Assembly: GCF_040932035.1 (NCBI RefSeq)
Contig: NZ_JBFRBB010000002.1
Span: 124,001 to 188,000 of the forward strand
Reading direction: 5' to 3'
Source: Hoeflea_A sp040932035
Lineage (GTDB): Bacteria > Pseudomonadota > Alphaproteobacteria > Rhizobiales > Rhizobiaceae
DNA length: 64,000 bases
The notes beneath the pieces are model-generated. The model did no database searches and was not told where the DNA came from. It saw only the letters and a program-made list of their open reading frames with translations. Positions 48,843-57,448 of the stretch are shown piece after piece. Positions within the stretch are counted from its first letter, which is position 1, and every line of letters starts with the position of its first letter. Position numbers and translations under genes: made by a program.

Positions 48843-49325
48843 TTATTTCAGATTGACGATCTGGGATGCGTTGTCCGTCACCTTGTAGGCACAGGCATTG
48901 GCACCGGGCTTTGTAAGCTTGTCGCTCATGGAGACCTTGTACCCGTGGGGTACTTGTGTCGGCAGGCACTGCGGAATGGTAACGGGCGTAAATCCTTTTT
49001 TCTGCAGGCAACGTCTGAAAAACTCTTTTCGCAGAGAGGCGTTCTTGTCCACGCTCGAGGTGTATCCACCATACCGAATTCCACCCGTTGAATAGCAATA
49101 TCCGCTGGTACAGGTCGTGTGGACCGGCGTATATCGAACCGGTGACGTTCTGGTTATCGTGTTGGCCGGAACGTTCTTTGCGGCTTCAACACGGCACTCA
49201 AAGAACACATCATCGGTTTTCTTCAATGTCGTGTTCGGTCTGTAGCCAACTGTCGAAGTTCCGCTGATGCACCCCGAAAGCAGCAGAACGGCCGGCATCA
49301 AAACACAAACAATCTTCTGATTCAT
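48843..49325 (-). CDS. Cysteine-containing lipoprotein, accessory
   Basis: A 160-residue exported protein with signal and lipobox (VCVLMPAVLLLSGC). The mature part has several cysteines in a pattern (CTSGYCYSTGG, RRCLQKKG, TIPQCLP, ANACAYKV) that could form disulphides. Such lipoproteins occur in rhizobial prophages as lysogenic cargo; the function is not known. The ATG at 49325 is chosen because it begins the signal peptide. Confidence 0.7.
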   Translation of the reverse strand: MNQKIVCVLMPAVLLLSGCISGTSTVGYRPNTTLKKTDDVFFECRVEAAKNVPANTITRTSPVRYTPVHTTCTSGYCYSTGGIRYGGYTSSVDKNASLRKEFFRRCLQKKGFTPVTIPQCLPTQVPHGYKVSMSDKLTKPGANACAYKVTDNASQIVNLK

Positions 49326-49404
49326 TGCATACCCCCTCGCAATCAACTGTCGGTAGATTAAACAATCGGACTTCAATTCCAATAGGAAATTTCGATCTCA
49401 GTAT

Positions 49405-49429
49405 AGCCGCCGATCGAGGCGGCTTTTTT
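49405..49429 (+). terminator. Orphan intrinsic terminator
   Basis: AGCCGCC-GATCGA-GGCGGCT followed by TTTTTT. It terminates rightward transcription, yet the nearest upstream rightward gene ends 2 kb earlier, so it may end an unannotated short RNA or be a relic. Confidence 0.65.
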
Positions 49430-49472
49430 GTTGGTGGATATATGGTTAGGCTGTCGGAGGGAGGATCCAACG

Positions 49473-49790
49473 ATGAGCCTGTTCAACGTCGCGATAGATC
49501 TGTGCGGCCTGCCGGCGGGAACGTTCGACGAAGAATGCGATGATGCCTGGGCGGTACTCGCGGCGCATTTTCAACAGATGGAAGTTGACGCCGACCGTAT
49601 TGCATCCTCGGCCGAATTCAACCCGCAGGATCCGGAGGGTTTCCCTATAGACGATCTCGAGCAGCAATATCCGACAATAACGGTCAAAAAAATTCTGGCG
49701 ATCGCAAAAATGATGCGCCTGGCCGTCTCGCCGGTGGAAGGCGAAATCTTCGCAAAGCTGCCGCGTCCGCCCAATTCGGAATTGAACTGA
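49473..49790 (+). CDS. Hypothetical acidic protein near the right end
   Basis: A 105-residue protein (AAHFQQMEVDADRIASSAEF, TVKKILAIAKMMRLAVSPVE), predicted helical, no recognised domain. GGAGGGAGG precedes the ATG at 49473. Position suggests lysogenic expression. Confidence 0.55.
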   Translation: MSLFNVAIDLCGLPAGTFDEECDDAWAVLAAHFQQMEVDADRIASSAEFNPQDPEGFPIDDLEQQYPTITVKKILAIAKMMRLAVSPVEGEIFAKLPRPPNSELN

Positions 49791-49865
49791 CGGCGGGCCT
49801 GAACTATTTCTGAGCAGGGGCACGAATTTAACAATCTCGACATTGCGGAGAAAGCATGATGGTGC

Positions 49866-50285
49866 GTGTCGAAATTCATCGATCACATCAAGTTTCCGCT
49901 CAAGGTCCGCAAAACCCGCTGCCATGTTTTCATCGAGGACGCGGATAAAAAACCTCATTCCACGGTCGGCTACAATGGCAGGGAAGCGCATTCGCTCGAA
50001 TATGCATCCTTTGTATGCCGAACCCTTGCACGCGCGCTGACTGACTTACACGCCGGCCAGAAGAAGCCTCCGAAGCCGATCGGCCCCAAGGCCCCGCCCG
50101 ACGATCTCTCATTCAAGGTCGAAATGTGGTTTGACAATGGCAACGGTATCCAGCAGACGCTTGCCGCATTTGCCAAGGTTACTGACGCCAAAGCCTTCCT
50201 GATGATTGCCCGCAAGGAATATGAGGGCCGCAATATCAAACTTCGTCAGGGGATCAGAGTGATTTGGGAGGAGGGGATGCGTTGA
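49866..50285 (+). CDS. Hypothetical protein at the prophage right end
   Basis: A 139-residue basic protein (HIKFPLKVRKTRCHVFIEDA; AFAKVTDAKAFLMIARKEYE) without a recognised family. The start is a GTG at 49866. It is the last prophage gene before the integrase-arm repeat. Confidence 0.5.
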   Translation: MSKFIDHIKFPLKVRKTRCHVFIEDADKKPHSTVGYNGREAHSLEYASFVCRTLARALTDLHAGQKKPPKPIGPKAPPDDLSFKVEMWFDNGNGIQQTLAAFAKVTDAKAFLMIARKEYEGRNIKLRQGIRVIWEEGMR

Positions 50286-50311
50286 CAGAGGGGTATTACG
50301 CGACACAAAAA

Positions 50312-50331
50312 TAAGAACTAAAGTAAGAACT
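50312..50331. repeat. Integrase-arm-like direct repeat, right copy
   Basis: Exact copy of the 20-mer at 7192-7211, 54 bp from the tRNA end. Same orientation as the left copy. Confidence 0.65.
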
Positions 50332-50385
50332 CGATTGAAAATAGCAAAAATAACCAATATAATACAAGAAGTTAGGTATATTTTC

Positions 50386-50399
50386 TGGCGGAGGAGGTG
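50386..50399. other. Right prophage attachment site (tRNA-Ser 3' end)
   Basis: TGGCGGAGGAGGTG matches 7056-7069 exactly and lies in the CCA end and acceptor/T-stem of the tRNA. The tRNA remains intact on this side. Confidence 0.75.
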
Positions 50400-50475
50400 G
50401 GATTCGAACCCACGAGACGGTCTCCCGCCTGCCGGTTTTCAAGACCGGTGCCTTCAACCACTCGGCCACTCCTCC
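50386..50475 (-). tRNA. tRNA-Ser (anticodon TGA)
   Basis: A 90-base class II tRNA with encoded CCA. Acceptor stem GGAGGAG pairs with CTCCTCC, the anticodon loop is CTTGAAA (anticodon TGA), there is a long variable arm (GCGGGAGACCGTC) and a GGTTCGAATCC T-loop. It serves as the prophage attachment gene and is regenerated intact. Confidence 0.97.
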
Positions 50476-50781
50476 GGACGCGCCTTATTGCGATAAGTTC
50501 TTTCGATTTGCAAGATGCCTTTCAACAAAATTTTGCGGACACGCCGATGCGGGGTTCACGAAAAGCCGGGGATATGCTTAGCCGACGCAGAGGCTTTCAT
50601 ATGCCATTAACCACATCCAAATCATTTTGACTAAATTGCTTTGAAAATGCGCCAAACAACGGCTTTATTGACATCTTCCAAACCGTTCTGGGTCAAAATG
50701 CCTTGTTGAGAAGTAAGGCATTGGGAAATAGTCCTAATTGTTGTATGTAAGTGCAGCAGTTCTGCGTTCAGCGAAATCGGA
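50476..50781. other. Intergenic region upstream of rlpA
   Basis: No gene seen in 306 bp. It holds a possible -35 TTGACA (50668-50673) and an inverted repeat AATGCCTT / AAGGCATT (50697-50722, 10-nt loop) that could be an operator or a leader hairpin for rlpA. The bases are AT-rich toward the gene. Confidence 0.4.
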
Positions 50782-51882
50782 ATGAAACGATATATGCAAA
50801 ACGGTTTTGCCAAAACCAGATCCGAGGCGAAGCGCAGCTGCGTCCCAGGCGGCCGAATGCGGCTTGTTTTCCGCGCCGGTTTTATCCTCGCCGTCGGCAT
50901 TGCAGTCAGCGCCTGCGGCAGTTCCGGTAACCGCGCCGACATCAACACCAAAACCAAATTCACTTCCAAGGATTATGGCGTATCGGCCAGCAAGCGGGTG
51001 ACCGTTTCAAAGAATGTCAAAAAGGGTGGCGGCACCTACAAGGTCGGCAAACCCTACAGGGTCAAAGGCCGCTGGTTCCATCCCAAGGAAGAAAAAGACT
51101 ATGACAAGAAGGGAATGGCATCCTGGTACGGTCCCAATTTCCATGGCCGTCTGACGGCCAATGGCGAAATTTACGATCAGTATCATCTATCGGCCGCCCA
51201 TCCGACGTTCCCGATGCCAAGTTACGCCCGTGTCACCAATCTCAAGAACGGCCATTCCGTTGTGGTGCGTGTCAATGATCGCGGCCCGTTCGAAAAGGGG
51301 CGTATTATCGACGTATCCAGCCGGACAGCCGACCTGCTCGAAATGAAGCGGGAAGGGGTTGCCAATGTCCGGGTCCAATATATCGGCAGGGCTCGGATGG
51401 ATGGCCGCGATATGCGCTATCTGATGGCATCCTTCGAGAAAAACGGGCGTCGCTCACCGGTACCCGCCGGCGACGACAAGGATAACAATTCCGGTGTGAT
51501 GCTTGCCATGAGAGCGCCGCAGCGGACCGTCGCCTCGATCTTCGGCGGAGGCGAGGTGAAAGTTGCATCCGCCGCCGTTACCGGTGCGCCGTCGGCAGTG
51601 GCGCTTGCTCCATCCAGCCCTGACGTACCGGCAGTCAAGGGCGGACGTCTTCCGGCTGTCGTTGATATTTCACTTCCTGATGTTGGTCCGGTTCCACGCG
51701 AGCGCCCATCGCTGGTACCCGCTATTGCCGAAGGCCAGCCGGCACTGTCTCCCGCATTGTCGTCTTATGCGCAGATGCGCGTTGAGCAGCAGGCCGAAAC
51801 GCCGTTCGGCGCCATATTGGCCGGTTCGGACCGTCTGACCGGTGAAATGATTACGGCATCGTGGAAACGCCGGAATCTTTGA
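50782..51882 (+). CDS. rlpA: RlpA-family septal ring lytic transglycosylase / lipoprotein
   Basis: A 366-residue exported lipoprotein acting on peptidoglycan lacking stem peptides. The lipobox ends VSAC; an alternative start at 50857 gives a compact 19-residue signal. The double-psi beta-barrel (GMASWYGPNFHGRLTANGEI; ARVTNLKNGHSVVVRVNDRG with catalytic-type Asp) spans ~110-205. The C-terminal ~150 residues are low complexity and no SPOR domain is visible, unlike E. coli RlpA. It heads a conserved rhizobial cluster with the next genes. Confidence 0.9.
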   Translation: MKRYMQNGFAKTRSEAKRSCVPGGRMRLVFRAGFILAVGIAVSACGSSGNRADINTKTKFTSKDYGVSASKRVTVSKNVKKGGGTYKVGKPYRVKGRWFHPKEEKDYDKKGMASWYGPNFHGRLTANGEIYDQYHLSAAHPTFPMPSYARVTNLKNGHSVVVRVNDRGPFEKGRIIDVSSRTADLLEMKREGVANVRVQYIGRARMDGRDMRYLMASFEKNGRRSPVPAGDDKDNNSGVMLAMRAPQRTVASIFGGGEVKVASAAVTGAPSAVALAPSSPDVPAVKGGRLPAVVDISLPDVGPVPRERPSLVPAIAEGQPALSPALSSYAQMRVEQQAETPFGAILAGSDRLTGEMITASWKRRNL

Positions 51883-51969
51883 TCTCAATCACCGCCATCT
51901 TGATTGATAGAACGTCATCCGATTGCTAACCTTTCGGCAGGGATGACGCGCAAACAGGGAACCGGAATC

Positions 51970-53130
51970 ATGATCAACAGGATGGGGACAACCATCTTTT
52001 CTATCGCCTTAGCGATTATCATAGTCATTCCGACCGCTGCATTCGCGCAGCTTTTTCAAACCAAAGCCAAACAGGCCTATCTGATCGAAGCGGAAACCGG
52101 AACGGTACTGTTCGCCAAGGATGAGGACGACCCAATTCCGCCGGCATCGCTGGCAAAACTGATGACCATGGAGCTGGTCTTCAATGCGCTCAAAACCGGC
52201 CAGCTGTCACTCGATGACGAGTTCGAGGTATCCGAAAACGCCTGGCGGACCGGCGGCGCCGTTTCCGGCACCTCCACAATGTTTGCGGAAATCCATTCCT
52301 CGATTCGGCTTGAAGACCTTATGCGGGGCGTCATCGTCCAGTCCGGCAACGACGCCTGCATCGTTATCGCCGAGGGAATGGCGGGTTCCGAAGCCAATTT
52401 CGCGGAAATGATGACCGAGCGCGCCCGCGAACTCGGTCTTGAAAAATCAGTTTTTGCCAATTCAACCGGATTGCCGGACCCGGCAGCCGGCGTCACGATG
52501 CGCGAACTGGCCCAGCTTGCCCGCCACATCCAGCAGACCTACCCCGAATACTATTCGATCTATTCGGAAGATGCTTTCGAATGGAACGGTATTTATCAGC
52601 GCAACCGTAACCCGCTTTTACGCTCCAATATCGGCGTTGACGGGCTCAAGACAGGCTTTACCGAAGAATCCGGATACGCGATCGTCAGCTCGATCGAACG
52701 CAAGGGACGGCGGCTCTTCCTTGCAATGAGCGGCATGTCCAGCATCAAGGAGCGCGCTGAAGAGGCCCGCAAAATGCTGGAATGGGGATTGCGCGCGTTT
52801 GAGAAAAAGCAACTCTTTGCCGATGGTGAGATTGTTGGCAGCGCCAGTGTTTATGGAGGTGAGCAATCGAAAATTCCACTCATGGCCGACGGCCCGATCA
52901 ATATCATGGTGCCGATAACCAATGCCGATCGTCTCAAGGCGCGCATTGTCTATAATTGGCCCCTCACGGCACCGGTCGAGGAAGGACGTGCGGTCGGTTT
53001 GCTGAAAGTATGGATTGGCGACACACTCAGCCAGCAAACACCCCTTTACGCTGCGGCATCGGTGCAGAAGGGGCCGCTCCACAAGAGAGCATTGGACGCC
53101 CTGTTGGAATTGGGGCAGTTTTGGCACTGA
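51970..53130 (+). CDS. D-alanyl-D-alanine carboxypeptidase (DacF/PBP5-like)
   Basis: A 386-residue exported penicillin-binding protein trimming the terminal D-Ala of peptidoglycan stems. Residues 1-26 form a signal peptide. The three active-site motifs are visible: SLAK (60-63), SGN (125-127) and KTG (227-229). A C-terminal beta domain follows. The start at 51970 (MINRMG) gives the signal peptide directly; an earlier in-frame ATG at 51904 adds a non-signal stretch. Confidence 0.93.
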   Translation: MINRMGTTIFSIALAIIIVIPTAAFAQLFQTKAKQAYLIEAETGTVLFAKDEDDPIPPASLAKLMTMELVFNALKTGQLSLDDEFEVSENAWRTGGAVSGTSTMFAEIHSSIRLEDLMRGVIVQSGNDACIVIAEGMAGSEANFAEMMTERARELGLEKSVFANSTGLPDPAAGVTMRELAQLARHIQQTYPEYYSIYSEDAFEWNGIYQRNRNPLLRSNIGVDGLKTGFTEESGYAIVSSIERKGRRLFLAMSGMSSIKERAEEARKMLEWGLRAFEKKQLFADGEIVGSASVYGGEQSKIPLMADGPINIMVPITNADRLKARIVYNWPLTAPVEEGRAVGLLKVWIGDTLSQQTPLYAAASVQKGPLHKRALDALLELGQFWH

Positions 53131-53284
53131 CCCTGAATACCTTTTAAGTTGTCAACAGCTGCCTCAAATAGATTAAGTGGCGTGTAAGTATTCACCGACT
53201 AATTCAATAGGCGGCAGCGGATTGTCTGGACGACCGGGAAAAACCCACTTAAAACCGACCCGAACAGACGAGGATCATGTTTCT

Positions 53285-53965
53285 TTGAAGGGACGGTTCA
53301 TCACATTTGAGGGTGGCGAGGGCGCTGGAAAATCGACGCAGATCCAGTACCTTGCCGAAGCATTGCGCACCCGCGGATACGATGTGGTCATGACGCGGGA
53401 ACCTGGCGGTTCCCCCGGCGCTGAAGCAGTGCGCCATGTTCTCCTGTCGGGAGCTGCTGAAGAGTTCGGCGTGCGCATGGAGGCAATACTGTTCGCTGCC
53501 GCCCGCAGTGATCATGTGGAAGAACTCATTCGCCCGGCCATCGATGCCGGAAAAATTGTCCTGTGCGACCGGTTCATGGATTCCTCCAGGGTTTATCAGG
53601 GCGTCACCGGCAATCTGGAGCCTGAATTCGTAAGCGCCCTGGAACGCGTTGCCATAAACGGTATGGTTCCGGATCTGACGATCATTCTCGATCTTCCGGC
53701 CGAAGTGGGGCTTGCCCGCGCCCGCGCCCGGTCCGGCGGTGGGCGTGCGGACCCTGATCGCTATGAAAAAGAAGCCCTGGCGGTCCATGAAAAAAGACGA
53801 GAGGCCTTTTTGGATTTGGCGGCAAAGGAACCAGGCCGGTGCAAGGTGGTTGACGGCAATCAACCGGCTGACGCAATCGCACAATCTATCGAAAAACTCG
53901 TCCACCCGCTGCTTGACGATGCGGCTTCCTCAGATACGGACCACGCCGGAGCACAACAGTCATGA
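53285..53965 (+). CDS. tmk: Thymidylate kinase
   Basis: A 226-residue kinase converting dTMP to dTDP. The P-loop GGEGAGKS is at residues 10-17, the DR(F/Y) motif appears as LCDRFMDSSRVYQG, and the LID region has ARARSGGGRADPDRYE. The start is probably TTG at 53285 with GAGGA upstream, since MKGRFITFEGG is the conserved N-terminus. Overlaps holB by 4 bp. Confidence 0.95.
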   Translation: MKGRFITFEGGEGAGKSTQIQYLAEALRTRGYDVVMTREPGGSPGAEAVRHVLLSGAAEEFGVRMEAILFAAARSDHVEELIRPAIDAGKIVLCDRFMDSSRVYQGVTGNLEPEFVSALERVAINGMVPDLTIILDLPAEVGLARARARSGGGRADPDRYEKEALAVHEKRREAFLDLAAKEPGRCKVVDGNQPADAIAQSIEKLVHPLLDDAASSDTDHAGAQQS

Positions 53966-55002
53966 GTCTCGATCCGGGCGTTCTGGACGGCGCCATACCG
54001 CCGGCGGAAAACACCCGGCTGTTCGGACATGAAAATGCCGCGGAATTCCTGGCAAAAACATATCAGGCGGGCCATTTGCATCACGCATTGCTGCTCGAAG
54101 GCCCAGAGGGCATAGGCAAGGCGACGCTGGCTTATCGATTTGCCTATCACATCCTTACCCATGAAGAGCCGAATACGGCGCCACCCACCTTGTCCGATCC
54201 GGATTTGAATGCGCCGGTGTTGCGCCAGCTTGCGGGAGGTGCCTCCCATAATCTGCTGCATCTGGCGCGCCCCGTGGATGCAAAGACAGGTCGAGTCAAA
54301 TCGGCAATCACAGTCGACGAGGTGCGCAGGGCAGGGCATTTCCTCAGCCAGACCTCCGGCACCGGTAATTGGCGCATCGTAATTATCGACCCGGCAGACG
54401 ACATGAACCGGTCGGCTGCAAATGCCATACTGAAAATCCTGGAAGAGCCGCCGAAGAAAACGCTGTTTCTTGTATTGTCGCATGCGCCGGGCAAATTATT
54501 GCCCACCATCCGGTCGCGCTGCATGCCGTTGCGCCTGGAGCCGCTGAACCGTGATCAGATGACACAGGGCCTCGACCATCTTGGGTTGGCGGCCAATCAG
54601 GATCCTTCAGTTAGAGAAGCGGTAATTCAACATGCAGAAGGCAGTCTGGCCAACGCGATACTGCTGCTGCGCTATGGCGGTCTGGAAATAGCACAAACCT
54701 TCGAAGAGATTCTTCAGAATGGGCCCGAACGATCGCAAAAGGCGGTTCACACGCTCGCTGACACGCTGACGGCGCGCGACCGCGAAATGGCTTACAGCTT
54801 TTTCATCAATTACACGGCTGAGAGGATAGCCTTTATGGCCGGTGATGCAGCCAATCATGGAAATCTGCAGGCCGCGGAGCACTGGGCTTCGCTGGCGAGC
54901 GAACTGCAGCAGAAACTGGCGACCGCCGACAGCTATAATCTGGATCGCAAACAAACGGTTATCTCGATCTTTTCTTCGCTGTTTCGAATGCCTGCGGCAT
55001 AG
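53962..55002 (+). CDS. holB: DNA polymerase III delta' subunit
   Basis: A 346-residue clamp-loader subunit. The P-loop region is EGPEGIGKATLAYRFAYH. The sensor-1-like block IVIIDPADDMNRSAANAILK with LEEPPKKTLFLVLSHAP and the SRC motif (TIRSRCMPLRL) identify delta'. The zinc-binding cysteines of many homologues are absent, as in other alphaproteobacteria. Coupled to tmk, an arrangement common in bacteria. Confidence 0.94.
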   Translation: MSLDPGVLDGAIPPAENTRLFGHENAAEFLAKTYQAGHLHHALLLEGPEGIGKATLAYRFAYHILTHEEPNTAPPTLSDPDLNAPVLRQLAGGASHNLLHLARPVDAKTGRVKSAITVDEVRRAGHFLSQTSGTGNWRIVIIDPADDMNRSAANAILKILEEPPKKTLFLVLSHAPGKLLPTIRSRCMPLRLEPLNRDQMTQGLDHLGLAANQDPSVREAVIQHAEGSLANAILLLRYGGLEIAQTFEEILQNGPERSQKAVHTLADTLTARDREMAYSFFINYTAERIAFMAGDAANHGNLQAAEHWASLASELQQKLATADSYNLDRKQTVISIFSSLFRMPAA

Positions 55003-55093
55003 CCACCGCGTTTTTTTTGCCGTATGACGGCAACTAACAAAGATATATCGACGTATCTTGCACCAAAACCACCCGGATAAGTGACGACGGATA

Positions 55094-56647
55094 ATGAGCG
55101 ATCAGAACCGCTATTATATTACAACTGCCATTTCATACCCGAACGGATCGCCGCATATCGGGCACGCTTACGAGTTGATTGCGACCGATGCGCTGGCCCG
55201 GTTTCAGCGCCATGACGGAAAAGATGTATATTTCCTGACCGGTACCGATGAACACGGCCAGAAAATGCTGCAGACAGCGCGCAAGGAGGGCATCACCGCC
55301 CGTGAGCTTGCTGACAGGAATACCGCTGAATTCCAGCGCATGGCCGAGGTTTTGAACGCGTCGAATGACGATTTCATCCGCACGTCTGAGGATCGGCACC
55401 ACCGTGCAAGCCAGGCGATCTGGGAAAAGATGGTCGAGGCCGGCGATATCTACAAGGACAGCTATGCCGGCTGGTATTCCGTGCGCGATGAAGCCTACTA
55501 CCAGGAAAGCGAAACCGAACTGCGCGACGACAAGATCCGTTACGGGCCACAGGGCAGCCCCGTGGAATGGGTTGAGGAGGAAAGCTACTTTTTCCGCCTG
55601 TCCGCCTATGAGCACCGTTTGCTTGATCACTATAGGAAGAATCCCGATTTCATCGGGCCGGATTCACGCAAGAACGAGGTGGTGTCGTTTGTTAAATCCG
55701 GGCTGAAGGATCTGTCGATGTCACGCACGACATTCGACTGGGGCATCAAGGTTCCCGATGACCACGGCCATGTCATGTATGTCTGGGTCGATGCGCTGAC
55801 CAACTACATCACCGCACTTGGATATCCCGATACGGACGCGCCGCTTTGGGACTATTGGCCGGCCAATGTCCACATAATCGGCAAGGACATCATCCGCTTC
55901 CATTCCGTGTACTGGCCCGCGTTCCTGATGTCCGCGGGCGTAGAGCTGCCGCAGCGTGTCTTTGCGCATGGATTCCTCTTTAACCGCGGCGAAAAAATGT
56001 CAAAATCGGTCGGCAATGTGGTCGATCCGTTCTCCATGGTGGAACATTATGGTCTCGACCAGGTGCGTTATTTCTTTTTGCGTGAGGTTCCGTTCGGACA
56101 GGACGGCAACTACAGCCACGAAGCGATTGTCGGACGCATCAACTCGGATCTTGCCAACGACCTCGGCAACCTCGCGCAGCGATCGCTGTCGATGATCGCC
56201 AAGAACAGCGACGGCCAGATACCGCAGCCCGGCGATTTCACTGATGCGGACCTGGCAATGCTCAAGGCAACGGACGGATTGCTTGCCGAAACACGCGAAG
56301 CAATGGGGCGCCAGGCAATTCACAGTGCGCTGGCGGCGATATTTGCCGTGGTATCGGAAGCAAACCGCTATTTTGCCGGCCAGGAGCCTTGGGCATTGAA
56401 GAAAACCGATCCGCAACGCATGGGTACGGTGCTTTACGTTACTGCTGAAGTCATCCGGCAGGTCACCATTTTGTGCCAGCCCTTCATGCCGGATTCGGCG
56501 GCAAAACTCCTCGACATACTTTCGGTTGATGCGGATGCGCGAAATTTTGACCGGCTGGGCGAGGGGGGACGTCTGCAAGGCGGCACCGCCATTTCCAAGC
56601 CACAGCCGGTTTTCCCGCGCTACGTAGAAGCAGAAGAAGTTAAATAG
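55094..56647 (+). CDS. metG: Methionyl-tRNA synthetase
   Basis: A 517-residue class I synthetase charging tRNA-Met. HIGH is at residues 21-24 and KMSKS at 301-305, with the connecting CP domain between (no zinc cysteines) and the helical anticodon-binding domain (FTDADLAMLKATDGLLAETR onward) at the C-terminus. No C-terminal dimerisation EMAP domain. It lies 91 bp after holB. Confidence 0.96.
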   Translation: MSDQNRYYITTAISYPNGSPHIGHAYELIATDALARFQRHDGKDVYFLTGTDEHGQKMLQTARKEGITARELADRNTAEFQRMAEVLNASNDDFIRTSEDRHHRASQAIWEKMVEAGDIYKDSYAGWYSVRDEAYYQESETELRDDKIRYGPQGSPVEWVEEESYFFRLSAYEHRLLDHYRKNPDFIGPDSRKNEVVSFVKSGLKDLSMSRTTFDWGIKVPDDHGHVMYVWVDALTNYITALGYPDTDAPLWDYWPANVHIIGKDIIRFHSVYWPAFLMSAGVELPQRVFAHGFLFNRGEKMSKSVGNVVDPFSMVEHYGLDQVRYFFLREVPFGQDGNYSHEAIVGRINSDLANDLGNLAQRSLSMIAKNSDGQIPQPGDFTDADLAMLKATDGLLAETREAMGRQAIHSALAAIFAVVSEANRYFAGQEPWALKKTDPQRMGTVLYVTAEVIRQVTILCQPFMPDSAAKLLDILSVDADARNFDRLGEGGRLQGGTAISKPQPVFPRYVEAEEVK

Positions 56648-56656
56648 GCACACCGG

Positions 56657-57448
56657 ATGCTCGTCGACAGTCACTGCCATCTCGATTTTACCGATTTCGA
56701 TGAAGAAAGGGATGCCGTTATCGAACGGGCCGAAGCCGCCGGCGTCGGCCGAATGGTGACTATCTGCACGCGGGTATCGAAATTCGGGCAGATCAGGGCA
56801 ATTGCCGAAAAATACGATTCCGTCTACTGCTCCGTCGGAACCCACCCGCATAATGCAGACGAAGAATTGCACGTCACACCCGATGAAATTGTGGCCTTTA
56901 CAGACCATCCGAAAGTCGTCGCCATAGGCGAGGCGGGTCTTGACTACTTCTATGACAACGCCCCGCGAGAGGCACAGGCAACGGGTCTGCGCAACCATAT
57001 AGAGGCAGCCAGGCGCACACAGCTTCCATTGGTCATTCATTCGCGTGATGCCGACGAGGATATGTCGGCTATTCTGACCGAAGAAACCGCGCGCGGCGCT
57101 TTTCCGTTTGTCCTTCACTGCTTTTCCTCCGGCGCTGAACTGGCGCAGACCGGAGTCAAACTTGGCGGTTATGTTTCGTTTTCCGGCATACTGACGTTCA
57201 AGCGCTCGGATGAACTGCGCGAGATCGCCACACAGTTGCCGGCAGATCGCCTCCTCGTCGAAACCGACGCGCCATACCTTGCGCCCATGCCGCATCGCGG
57301 ACGGCGCAACGAGCCGTCTTATGTGGTGAACACAGCCGGAGTGCTTGCCGACACGCTGGGAATGCCTTCGGAAGACCTCTGGAATCAAACCACAGAAAAC
57401 TTCTTCCGGCTGTTTTCCAAAGTGCCAAAACCGGAAGCCGGCGCATGA
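56657..57448 (+). CDS. TatD-family metal-dependent hydrolase (YcfH-like)
   Basis: A 263-residue TIM-barrel nuclease/hydrolase. Metal ligands are visible in DSHCHLDF near the N-terminus, GEAGLDYFYD, VIHSRDADED, VLHCFSSGAE and ETDAPYLAPMPHRGRRNEPS at the end. It follows metG by 9 bp and overlaps the next gene by 4 bp. Confidence 0.94.
   Translation: MLVDSHCHLDFTDFDEERDAVIERAEAAGVGRMVTICTRVSKFGQIRAIAEKYDSVYCSVGTHPHNADEELHVTPDEIVAFTDHPKVVAIGEAGLDYFYDNAPREAQATGLRNHIEAARRTQLPLVIHSRDADEDMSAILTEETARGAFPFVLHCFSSGAELAQTGVKLGGYVSFSGILTFKRSDELREIATQLPADRLLVETDAPYLAPMPHRGRRNEPSYVVNTAGVLADTLGMPSEDLWNQTTENFFRLFSKVPKPEAGA

Larger units (their letters stand above)
7056..50399. mobile_element. Lambda-organised siphovirus prophage integrated at tRNA-Ser(TGA)
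   Basis: The ~43-kb element is bounded by a 14-bp tRNA-end duplication and carries integrase, excisionase, repressor/Cro/CII, replication, terminase, capsid, tail and lysis modules in canonical order. No obvious stop or frameshift breaks a core gene apart from the expected programmed frameshift in the tail chaperone, so it may be inducible. Structural genes mix lambda-type (gpW-like connector, portal, S49 protease) and Mu-type (gpT-like capsid) families. Accessory genes at several positions look more AT-rich than the phage backbone. Confidence 0.93.

Noticed and set aside
56000..57388. Long antisense open frame (462 codons) opposite metG and tatD
   Set aside because: Lies wholly opposite two well-supported genes; composition is that of a high-GC shadow frame and there are no motifs.
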